Part shown: positions 23,301 through 35,300 of the stretch, piece by piece
Layout: the number at the start of each line of letters is the position of its first letter
Position numbering within the stretch: the stretch's first letter is position 1
Assembly: GCA_902728285.1 (NCBI GenBank)
Contig: CACVBU010000545.1
Location: 310,001-374,000, forward strand
Length of the DNA: 64,000 nucleotides
Source: Clytia hemisphaerica
Lineage: Eukaryota > Cnidaria > Hydrozoa > Leptothecata > Clytiidae
Direction of reading: 5' to 3'
Notes under the pieces: generated by a model
Databases searched by the model: none
What the model was told of the DNA's origin: nothing
Seen by the model: only the letters and a program-made list of their open reading frames with translations
Position numbers and translations under genes: made by a program

Positions 23301-26300
23301 AGTGACGTAAATCTTATAAAAAATGTTGGATGAAAAGTTTGACGGCGATCAAACTTCATCCAACATGATTTCCAACAATTTTCTTAAAAAGTTGCAATTT
23401 TATGACTTGCGCAAATGAACTCAACATTTGATCCAACAATAATGTTGGATGAAATGTTGGATTCATTTGCGCCGGCCTTAATATCAAGGTGCGATAGAAG
23501 AACGAAGAGAGATAATTATTATAGTTAGTTAACTTTTTCAGGGGAACATGCTGCATCATTCACGTCAGACTTTGAATCATCGTCTCATTCTGAAGAAAAT
23601 GCACCAGCAGAAAAAGAAGAAGGTCGCATACTGACACCTTTGGATAAATTAAACCAAGCTCTTGAGCTGTTGAAAGAAGTCAAAGTTAACCAAGGGTTAC
23701 AGGTAGAAATAATAAGTGTCAAATATCAACTACTTGAATATACCTTTCAATAATTACCTTCATTTTTCCACCACCTAGCGTTAATAGCTCTTTTGGAACC
23801 TGCAATTGAGTTTTAAGGCTAAAAGTGTTCTCAAAATTTATTTATTTTCAGCATTCTATAAGTATTTTTGTGTAACTTTCTAATAAAATGCAATTTTTAG
23901 AGCTCTAAAGCTTTAAAGTGTTCTTAAACTTTTTATATAAAAAAACGGTTGTTAGAATATTTATGGTTTATTGACTACTACCAGTTAGCGTAGACAGGAG
24001 GGGCGCAAAATTTGTGTTGGAGAGCAGATTTTCACGACACAGTAGTAATTAATCTATTCATAATATAAAAAGATAATTACCTTGTCATTAAAAATCTGCT
24101 CTCCTACACAAATTTTGCGCCCCTCTTGCCTACGCTACTGACTACTATAACAAAAACTACTCTCAAGACCTGAATCTCGTTATTTCAACACTTTTTTTAG
24201 GTTTCAAGCATCAAATTGATGAAGAATACTGTAAAAGAAATTGAACAAGGAAATTTCGGTATGTCCTCCATATGTTCGTGTCAATTCTTGTTCTCCATAT
24301 CCGGTCATATTTTTTATTATATGCGAAGTTGGGAGAAGTATACCACAGTGTACTTTCTATTATTCAACGAATCAAGGCATTCTCCAGCAGCAAAAGGGTA
24401 TCCATGTACGAGAATTCATGAAAGCAAAGGGTCTTTTAATATAAAAAGTGTTTTTGAGATTTGTTCATAAAGTTCATCAATCAGAGGCTTATAGCAGAGA
24501 GATTCGATTTATAGAAATAATTTTAGGAGAGTGTTCCCGGCAGTGGCGTTGTGGCAGGGGGGCCGGGGGGTCATGCCCCCCCCCCCAGCGGAGCTTTTTT
24601 GAAGGGGCGCCAAAAGAAATTTTTTTAAACGCCCCAATCTTAAAAATCATACTTTATACGCCTTAAATTACGCCCAGGACCAATTTTACTGAGATAATTT
24701 TAAAATACTTGCAATTTTTTTCGCTCGCTTCGCTCGCAATACAGTTAATTGGTAACTTCTTTGCAATCTAGCTAATTTTAATTTTTTTTGTGCATAATAT
24801 AGCATTATTAAATGAACTGCGCCCCAAGACCAATATGCTGACAACAATATTGAAATCATAAAACATCAGTTTTTTCGCTCACTTCGCTCACATAACACAT
24901 TGTTTCTTTAAGTTCCTTTTCACTCTAGCAAGTTTCAAATTTGTCTATTTTTATTTAGTGATTTAGGGTATCTTGGCAGTTGATTTAAAAAAAAATTTTC
25001 TACCGGGTGCGCCACAAAAAAGTTTCTCTCTTTAAAACTAATTTTCTAGAAATCTAAAAAATTTAAAAGAACCATTCCAATTTCATTGGAAAGAAGAAAA
25101 ATAAACTTAAATTTTGATGGGTCATTTATTAAAATCGATTCATTAAAGTCAATTCACGATAAGTGTGCACTCTTTTTTCTTTTACCTATAACTTTTGAAG
25201 GAATTCTCCAATCTTTATAAATTTGGTATCATTTGAAAGATATTAGTGAGTGGAACAATTTGAAGTAAAAAAATCTTTAAAAAAATTCTAAAAATGAAGA
25301 TGAAAATGAAGAAGAAAAAAAAGAAGATCTTGTAGAAAAGTGCTATAACTTTCATTTTTACTGGAGAGATTCCTTGATCTTAGGAGATCATCACTGTGAA
25401 AAAGTTTTATTAAAATATTTATTCAATATAAAGTTATGATACAAAGTTAATAAGTGATTGACCCCAAAAAACAGCAAAAAATTGCAGAAAACAGCGTTTT
25501 TAGACGTCAATGACGTTATAACTTTGTTTGATATCTTTTGACTGATTGGTTATTTTTGAGAATTCTTTTCACAGTGATGACGTTCGATGATCAAGAATTC
25601 ACTTCAGTGAAAATGATAGTTATAGCACTTTTCTACAAGATCTTCATTTTTTTCTTCTTCATTTTCATCTTCATTTTTAGAATTTTTTCAAAGATATTTT
25701 TATTTCAAATTGTTCCACTCACTAATATCTATCCAATGATACCAAATTTATAAAGATTGAAGAATTCCTTCAAAAGTTATAAGTAAAAGAAAAAAGAGTG
25801 CACACTTATCGTGAATAGACTTTAGATCAAAAGTTATGCTCAATTGAATGAAAAAGTTGATTTCAGAAAGTGCTCGAAAACGTTGAAAATCGACCTATCA
25901 AATTTTTATTTCAAAATTGGCAATCACAATGGCCTTTACACGATTAAGAGCATTTTTGCAGTAACTAAACACATAAATTTCGAAACTGAAAGGTCGAAAG
26001 TGTTTTAAAATCTTCATCAAAATCACTTTAATTTACTTTTACCGATATTCTTCTTAGATTTTTGGTTTTAGATTGGATAAAGTCTATGTAAGGCTGAATG
26101 TACCTCGAAACTTATATTTGGTGTATTTTTATGAATTTTACCACGTTTTTTGGCCTTTTTCGACGAAGTTTCTGCCTTTTAGTGAAATTCAGCCTTCTTT
26201 ATATAACAAAAGGTCATTCATAGTTCGGAAGGGGGTCACTACCCCCCCTACCCTAGAGCTACCCCCCCCCCCTACCCTAGGTTCTTCCCCCTTTTAAAAT

Positions 26301-29300
26301 TTGATGCTACCCCCCTCAAAATTTTAAAATCACACTGCATTGCGAAAAAAATAGAATCATTTTGAATCGAATGTTTCAAACATACTAAACAATTAATAAA
26401 GAAGACGTTGCATTGTAAATTAAAAATAAAACTTCTAATTTGGGAAAACACAAAAAAAACATACCACTGACATCTTACCCCCCCCCCCCTTTCTAGATGA
26501 ACCCCCCCCCCCTTTCTGAAAACTTCCCCCTTTCTAGAAAAAATTCTCTTACCCCCCCCCTTTCTGAGATTTTCTGAACATCGCTACCCCCCCCCCTTTA
26601 TAAAGGGGGGGGTGCGAACTATGTCATTTATACCGCTAATTATCATTTTTAATGACTGCGAGACAAAAATAATGATGTATTAAGTAATTATGCTTCTTTT
26701 TAATTTGATAGGTCGATTTTTAACGTTTTTGAGCACTTTCAGACAGTAACTTTTTTGTTTAATTGAGCATAACTTTTTATCTAATGAATCAAATTTAATA
26801 AATGACCCATCAAAATTTAAGTTTATCTTTCTTCTTTCCAATGAAATAGGAACGGTTCTTCTAAAATTTTTAGATTTTGAGAAAATTAGTTTTAAAGAGA
26901 GAAACTTTTTTGTGGCGCACCCGGTAGTCGGCCCAAACCATGTTGGGGCCTGTTTTTCCCTTTTCCGTTCATCAAAGATAAAGTTACTCTTTTCCACTAA
27001 ATATTTCCTTCCTCTTTATGCCTAAGCAAATGAATTTAGTGAAAGTTTAGAAAATGGTGGGTGGGGACACCACTTTGGAAAATTGGAGAGGGGGGCGCCA
27101 TTTAAAAAAATTGACTTTGGCCCCTCCAGAAAAATTTTCCCACAACGCCACTGGTGGAGTGTTCCTTCTTAACGGGAACTGAAAAACTTCGCATTTTAAT
27201 AAAAGAGATTTGAGTAATAGAAGTTCGAATAAGTGTTACTGCACTGTGGAACGTATTTCATTTTTACACAAATGTTTTCATAAGGTGAAGGAAACAGAGA
27301 AAATGGACCTCTTCAGCAACTCATCAGAAACTCTCTACGTTTTGGTCGTCGAAATGCTTGTTCATCTAACCCTTGTTATTATTTGGTGCCATGTTTCAAG
27401 ACGAATGATGAGGCTGGATACCAGTGTGGTAAATGTCCTTTGGGTATGGAAGGTGATGGCAAGACTTGTCGCGATATTAATGAAGTAAGTCTATAAATTG
27501 TACAGTAAAATCAATCAAAATATAAAAGCCGCATTCTTTTTCACCGTTCAACATATAAATTGTACAGTAGATTGCATAGGATTCGCATATCTTCGGAGGG
27601 AACTCGATATAAAAACGGTCGTGTGTTCGGCCCAAAGTTAAGCCTGTAAATTTGAACCCAGTGAAGAGAAAATCTAGCCAAATTTGAGTAAATTTTACTT
27701 TTGGTAAAATACCTTAAGTGACCGACGTCGAATTTTCAGGCATTTTCAACAATCTGAACAGCTCTGCAGCACAGACCCGGTGGAGCATCCACCCCACTGA
27801 AAAGAAATTGCCAAAAATCGAACAAATACCCTGAAATTCAATCTCACTGTGCCCTATGGTTTTATTGGGAATGAAGATTGAGATTTCGATAAATATTTTC
27901 ATATCCCCAATGAGTGAGAAATATCCAATGGGACAGAGGTATACTTAATTTTCATTATTTTGTTATACTTTCAGTGTTCATTAAATCCTTGTTCACCATT
28001 GACAACTTGTCAAAACCGTAACCCTGGTTACACTTGTACGCAATGTCCGCCTGGTTTCCAAGGCAATGCAATCTTTGGACGTGGAAATGATTTTGCCAAA
28101 AATAATAAACAGGTACAACCATAGGATTTGAAGACACTTCTTTCCTGCATAGACGAACATTTCCCGGGGGGTATTTTTATATTTTTCCAGTAGGTCAAAG
28201 GTTATTCTAAAATTTCAAGGGGGTCCACCCCTTACTTTTAAGGTAGGAAAATAATTTTTCAAGACTTCTTTTGCAAATTTTGCCATTTTCCAGGGGGTAT
28301 TACCACATTTCTAAAAATCTTTTTTTGCCTTAAAAAGGTTTGTCCACCCCCACCCCTGTATGGAAATTTAATGGACAACCCATTTGGCAATATACTGCTT
28401 ATTAAACTGTAGTATAATAATATTTTCCAAATTCCCTATCTTGAAAAAGGTTATCGCAACGTTTGTGCATTTGATTGTTCTTTGAGACGTGCGACTGGGA
28501 AGTATAATATTCTTCAAAGTGCTAATCTTGAGAAAGGTTATGGCAGCAGTACAAACATGCATTTGATTGTTCTTTCAGACATGTGTTGATGTAGACGAAT
28601 GTACACAAACGCCAAGTGTTTGCCCAAAACATACATTTTGTAATAATACCTATGTAAGTTATTGGTGAACTAACAAGTGTTTGTCCAAAACATACATTTT
28701 GTAATAATACCTATGTAAGTCATTGGTGAACTAATTATCATAATCGCTAATTATGGTTATTTGGTCTAATGTCGACATTCCTCTTCTTATTTCGACATCC
28801 TTCTTTAGATATAGGAATAATAGGAAGGTCGGAATTGCTGATTGAAACTAATTTTCTCTGCTTAGCAATCAGTTGAGGAGTCCATCAGTGATTCCGGCCT
28901 TTCTATTATTCCTATCTCTAAAGAAGGTTGTTGAAATTAGAAGAGGGATGTCGATATTCGACCAACTTACGGTAATTATTATTAAAGCGAAACCGTAGTG
29001 TAAAGGTAAGAGAGGATTCCAATCCAGTATCAAAGGCTTCAAAATGGGACTTGATGTTTTTCTGCTTAATGCTCAGAATGATCAAGGGTGACTTTGTAAG
29101 TCATTGGTGAACTATTAATTATCATATTCTCTGATTATTATTAAAGCAAACCGTAGTGTAAGTAGAGGATTCGGTTTTCTAAGCAATAGGGGAGAACGAT
29201 AGAGGGTTAATGAAACAATCCATGGAGAAAGATGGCGCCCGCTCGGGTATATAGCTAAGGAGGCTGCGGGTCACCACAGCAAGACTTACTATTTAATTAT

Positions 29301-32300
29301 TACTTCCTTTTCTTTTTGAGAGACTTTAAAAGAATTTGGCTTACATAATTACACGTTTTTTAAGAGAAAGTTTATAAGAAGAATACGAAGCTAACTTATT
29401 GCCAATTACCAAGAACAAATTACGAATAATCGCAGCCTCGCTTTAAAAAAATGGCTAATGAAATGCTGCTATAAAGCTCATTTTAAACCGATAAGGAAAT
29501 ACAGTGCCAAGAGAAATTAAGAACATCCAAGTATGAAAATAACGAGATAAAACAGCCCCAACCAAAATTTACTATTTCTATTTCTACTTATATTTTTATT
29601 TGATTGAGTCACAGGAGGCTTCGAGGCCTATTTTCGCAACTATAGACGCTTTCAATTAGCGCCCCGTCAGCACCTTAGACTGACTACCTAACCCCCCCCA
29701 CATGGCATGGGTTGACCCGGGCGAAAGTTCATTCACTTGCCAAGTGAGCCGCTGCGAGTGGGAATCGAACCTCAGTCGCCTGTGCAGCAAGCAAGGTCAA
29801 TGACTACTATATCACAGCGCCTTGGTTCCTATATAAAAGGGTGTATGTCATTTCTATTTTGTCTCAATGAAAAAATCGAACAATACCGTAGAAATTATAA
29901 AAACCTTAGCAATCTTTTACTATTTTTTAGGGTGGATATTTTTGTACGTCTTGTGAATCCGGATACGCATTCAACAAGTTTGGGAAATGTGCGCAGATCC
30001 GAGAATGTCAAGGAGAACCAAGAAGTGCGCAAAATCCGTGCTCTGAACATGCAACTTGTTCTTATGAGTTGAACGACCTCAAAGGTGGTGATATAAAAGC
30101 TTGTCAGGTATATAGTAGAGAACAGTTTTCAGATGTACGTTTTTTTTCTTCTGTTTTTTTCTTCTGGAGAATTTAGTCGCCAGCTTCAAGCAGAGATGGC
30201 CAAGCGGGGAAAGGCTTCAGCACCTCAAATCTCAAATCGCGGTTCGAATCTCCGCTCCTTCTAATGTTCCGTTCAGTTTATAAAGCTGAGTCAGCTGGCC
30301 GTAAACCCCGTGTAAAAAAGACCGAAGACCGCCTAGAATGTTGGGCTCTACGTAAAAAATATTGACTCTAAGCTTTAGACACTTGACCAGATCCGCGACC
30401 AGTGAATTATGATAACGATATTCTGTAATTCTAACCTCAATCTTAGATCTGTATTTGCTGATGAAAAAAAGGTGTTCGTAGATACGACCATATGCTAAAA
30501 AATGTTATTATTATAAATAGCTAAACAATGTTATCGCCTGTAAAGCTTTATTGGCGAGCAGGAAAATAAGTTGCGGGAGGTTGAAGCCGTTCATGGCTGT
30601 AGAAAACAATTCTGTAAAAAATACTCCCGTTTTTGCGCTTGCTCCTTAACTGGCTATTATTAACTCGTGGATGAAACTCGGGATGAAATTAAAAAGTCTG
30701 GTATTTCACGATTGTACTTAACTGAACTCTATAAAAAACATATAATCGAATTGGAAATTAAACAAAGTTAAATTCAAGTTAATTCAATATTTTTAGTGTA
30801 ACTTTGGGTATGCTGGTAACGGTTTTGAATGTGGAAAAGATTCAGATTTCGATGGATTTCCGGATGAAGATTTGAATTGTGATCCGAAAATTGCAAGTTG
30901 TATAAAGGTAAGTTACTTGAGTTTTTCTCAATTGTATCAGTTTAGAATTCGTGCATCGGTTACATATAGTCTCTGGCCCACAGAATGCAGGCCTGACGCA
31001 AATCGTCGATAACAAGTCACAAACCATGTTTTTTTCTTTACTATATGTTTTACACTCTCTTTACGTCAAAGTTCAAAAACGTAAACGGACTTAATCTGAA
31101 TAAAAAAGACTGCATAAATCGGTGCTTTTTCCGTACTTGCATCTTAATTCTTTACATATTTTGTCTTCCTATACAGCTGTCCTTATTTACCAGACATAGC
31201 TAGGCAGTTAGATATCGATTTTATGTATCTCCCTCCCGGGGGGTGCACTCATATGATCTGGCCTACGTCGTGTGCCGCGCTTAAGGGTGGGGTTTTTCAG
31301 TATCCCAAAATGCACTGTAAGGGTGTGTTTCTGTGAGATTGCACTGCAAGGGTCGAATTTTAAAACAAATTCAAAATAATTGTTAAATAGAAAGGTTTTT
31401 ACTTTTCCTTTGTTTGAAAAAGTTTCTTTTGTCTGATAATTACAGCTGACAAGAATAATTTTCTCAGTTTTTCTTTGAAACAGAAAATTTTTCTAGCTTC
31501 TTCTTCCGCGCAGATTTACAGCTGAGAAATATAGTGCACTATAAGGGTTGGGTAAATCAAGAGAAAATGCACTGAAAGGGTACCTTTTCAGCCATATTGA
31601 ACTGCACTGTAAGGGTACAGTTTTGAAAAGCAGATTTTGCGTGGCACATACCGTCGTTTCGAAATCGAGTGCCCCCCCCCCCGGATCTCCCTATGAACAA
31701 AGAAACTTCTTCACTAAATAGTGGGCATATTGATTTTGTGTTTATTTTTGTCTCCTTAAGGACAACTTCCATTATACTAGTCTTATTTTTATCTCCTTTA
31801 GGACAACTGCCCGTACTTACCAAACAGTGGTCAGTTGGATAGCGATTTCGATGGTGTGGGTGATGTGTGCGATGCGGACGATGATGACGATGGTATACAA
31901 GACGAAATGGTATATCAAGGGATCACTTTTCACATTGGAGTCTCTTTAACTCGAACCTCTAAAACTCAAATGTCTTCTTAACTCGAACCTCTCTAACTCA
32001 AATGTCTCCTTAACTCGAACCTCTCTAACTCAAATGTCTCCTTAACTCGAACCTCTCTAACTCAAATGTCTCCTTCTCCTTTAACTCGAACCTCTCTAAC
32101 TCAAATGTCTCCTTAACTCGAACCTCTCGAACTCAAATGTCTCCTTAACTCGAACCTCTCTAACTAAAATGTCTCCTTAACTCGAACCTCTCTAACTCAA
32201 ATGTCTCCTTAACTCGAACCTCTCTAACTCAAATGTCTCCTTTAACTCGAACCTCTCTAACTCAAATGTCTTCTTAACTCGAACCTCTCTAACTCAAATG

Positions 32301-35300
32301 TCTCCTTTAACTCGAACCTCTCTAACTCAAATGTCTCCTTAACTCGAACCTCTCGAACTCAAATGTCTCCTTAACTCGAACCTCTCTAACTCAAATGTCT
32401 CCTTAACTCGAACCTCTCTAACTCAAATGTCTCCTTAACTCGAACCTCTCTAACTCAAATGTCTCCTTAACTCGAACCTCTCTAACTCAAATGTCTCCTT
32501 AACTCGAACCTCTCTAACTCAAATGTCTCCTTTAACTCGAATCTCTCTAACTCAAATGTCTCCTTAACTTGAACCTCTCTAACTCAAATGTCTTCTTAAC
32601 TCGTACCTCTATAACTCAAATGTCTCCTTAGCTCGAACCTCTCTAACTCAATTGTCTCCTTTAACTCGAACCTCTCTAACTCAAATGTCTCCTTAACTCG
32701 AACCTCTCGAACTCAAATGTCTCCTTTAACTCGAAACTCTCTAACTCAAATGTCTCCTTTAACTCGAAACTCTCTAACTCAAATGTCTCCTTAACTCGAA
32801 CCTCTCGAACTCAAATGTCTCCTTTAACTCGAACCTCTCGAACTCAAATGTCTCCTTAACTCGAACCTCTCTAACTCAAATGTCTCCTTAACTCGAACCT
32901 CTCGAACTCAAATGTCTTCTTAACTCGTACCTCTATAACTCAAATGTCTCCTTAACTCGAACCTCTCTAACTCAAATGTCTCCTTAACTCGAACCTCTCT
33001 AACTCAAATGTCTCCTTTAACTCGAACCTCTCTAACTCAAATGTCTCCTTAACTCGAACCTCTAACTCAAATGTCTCCTTTAACTCGAACCTCTAACTCA
33101 AATGTCTCCTTTAACTCGAACCTCTCTAACTCAAATGTCTCCTTAACTCGAACCTCTCGAACTCAATTGTCTCCTTTAACTCGAACCTCTCGAACTCAAA
33201 TGTCTCCTTAACTCGAACCTCTCTAACTCAAATGTCTCTTTAACTCGAACCTCTCTAACTCAAATGTCTCTTTAACTCGAACCTCTCTAACTCAAATGTC
33301 TCCTTAACTCGAACCTCTCTAACTCAAATGTCTCCTTAACTCGAACCTCTCTAACTCAAATGTCTCCTTAACTCGAACCTCTCGAACTCAAATGTCTTCT
33401 TAAACTCGTACCTCTATAACTCAAATGTCTCCTTTAACTCGAACCTCTCTAACTCAAATGTCTCCTTAACTCGAACCTCTCGAACTCAAATGTCTCCTTA
33501 ACTCGAACCTCTCTAACTCAAATGTCTCCTTAACTCGAACCTCTCGAACTCAAATGTCTTCTTAACTCGTACCTCTATAACTCAAATGTCTCCTTTAACT
33601 CGAACCTCTCTAACTCAAATGTCTCCTTAACTCGAACCTCTCGAACTCAAATGTCTCCTTAACTGGAACCTCTTTAACTCAAAAGTCTCCTTAACTCGAA
33701 CCTCTAACTCAAATGTCTCCTTTAACTCGAACCGCTCTAACTCAAATGTCTCCTTAACTCGAACCTCTCGAACTCAAATGTCTCCTTAACTCGAACCTCT
33801 CTAACTCAAATGTCTCCTTTAACTCGAACCTCTATAACTCAAATGTCTCCTTAACTCAAATGTCTCCTTAACTCAAAACGAAAAAGTTTCATGGTCTCTT
33901 CAGTAAACAATTTCTTACTCCAAACTTCCTTGACTCAAATAAATATGTGTTTTCCGTGCGTTATGGAAACTCCACTATATTTTATGATGTAAGTGCCTTA
34001 CATTAAAGTTTGTTAATTCTCCCATAGGACAATTGCCCTTTCAAATCAAATGGAGATCAATTGGACGTCGACCAAGACGGTATAGGGAATGTATGTGATA
34101 ATTGTCCGTCAAATGCTAATCCTTTACAGCGTGATATTGATGGCGACTCGTATGGAGATTTTTGTGATGTCGATAATGATAATGACGGTAAGAATGATGA
34201 CGTCACGATGACGTCATTTTCCATCTGGTACAGACATTTGTCGCAGTGAATTGTGGTCAATATATTTTGTCCACTATCAGCATATTGGGAAAGACTTTTG
34301 ATGTCTTTTTCTGTCGCAGTCCATTATTGTTTTAGATATCCCAAATCTAAATTCATTTTCAATTCCAAATCAGTTTTACATATGGCATATTGCAATCGAA
34401 GGTCCCATTAGGAAGTCGGAATAAAAAATTTTGATAACTTTTGAAATGTTTATCCGACAATTTTGGTATAAATTTCAGCAGAATTAGACAAGTGATTATG
34501 CTGAATGTGAGCTTTTTAGGTAAAAAGTTGACCAGTCAGTAAAATACCAACCACGTGATTGAACTGACATTTTGCACACCGTCTTAGTACCGTCAAAAGC
34601 ACAGGTCGAAATCATATATCGACGCTGTGCCGACCAATTGAGATTCTATTCAGCGCGCAATCAACGCAGACAAAAGTAGATGTAGTAGATCTTGGATGAA
34701 GTTCAAAGTTGATATTTTTATTCCCGTCGTTGAAAACACAACTAAAAAATGTCATCAATGTTTTTTAAAAAGAGTCAGTGATAGAGAATCATAACATAAA
34801 GTCTGTCTATTATTTCGATTCAATTAAAGTGACATTTCCATAATTAATAGTTTAGTAATTACTGTTATACATTTGGGGATAATGTAAAAGATTTCTTTCG
34901 AAGAAAGAAACTCACTTCAATTACACTTGGAGGTTTCTGGGGAATTTGTAAATAGTAAACTGCATACTGATACAGTCTGCTAGACATTATTAAGGTAATA
35001 TTTGCTCTTCATCTTTGATTCTTTCTACAGTGATTAGATTGACACATGCGCGATAAAATTTCTATTATTGGGTCTTCAGAGGTTAATATATTCTTTGAAA
35101 ACTTAACCTCTGATACTCAGGGTACCGTCTTAGATTATCGATTTCTACCACTTAAAAGCTGCGGTTTGATTGGTTGATCGATCGATCCACTTTGTGAAAT
35201 TCAGTAATGAAATAACTAGAAATAAGCAACGTTTCTTTTATAGGTGTGGTGAACGGGTTTGATAATTGCCCCTTTGTAAAGAACGAACAGCAATGGGATG

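Larger units (their letters stand above)
23542..24258 (+). other. Thrombospondin oligomerisation coiled coil (exons 7-8)
   Basis: After an acidic Ser/Glu linker, residues about 245-285 form heptads with Leu/Val/Ile at core positions ([16 protein letters not shown] ... [16 protein letters not shown]), as in the pentamerising coiled coil of TSP3-5. The Cys pair that forms interchain disulfides just after the coil in vertebrate thrombospondins is not seen; the next Cys is the first of EGF module 1. Confidence 0.75.
27285..30907 (+). other. Four EGF-like modules (thrombospondin exons 9-13)
   Basis: EGF1 (exon 9): ACSSNPC ... PC ... YQCGKCPLG ... TC. EGF2 (exon 10): [12 protein letters not shown] ... 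[15 protein letters not shown]3 (exons 11-12) starts DVDEC, the calcium-binding EGF signature, and continues C-N-N-T-Y-G-G-Y-F-C. EGF4 (exons 12-13): C-x9-PC ... ATC ... [15 protein letters not shown]. Four modules match the TSP3/4/5 number, against three in TSP1/2. Confidence 0.85.

Noticed and set aside
30188..30262. A working tRNA-Ser/Leu gene
   Set aside because: The anticodon arm does not pair properly, the long variable arm is missing and no terminator-like T run follows closely; better read as a SINE head or tRNA pseudogene.
31742..31775. Alternative acceptor of thrombospondin exon 14 (tctccttaag before gacaacttcc)
   Set aside because: It is a partial copy of the true acceptor region 40 bp upstream; reading from it runs in frame only briefly and breaks the DNCP motif. 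The acceptor at 31801 gives the expected repeat.
31935..33880. Regular 32-33-bp repeats that could suggest a CRISPR array
   Set aside because: Units are directly adjacent with no spacers, lie in an intron of an animal gene and are bounded by MITE-like ends; this is a minisatellite.
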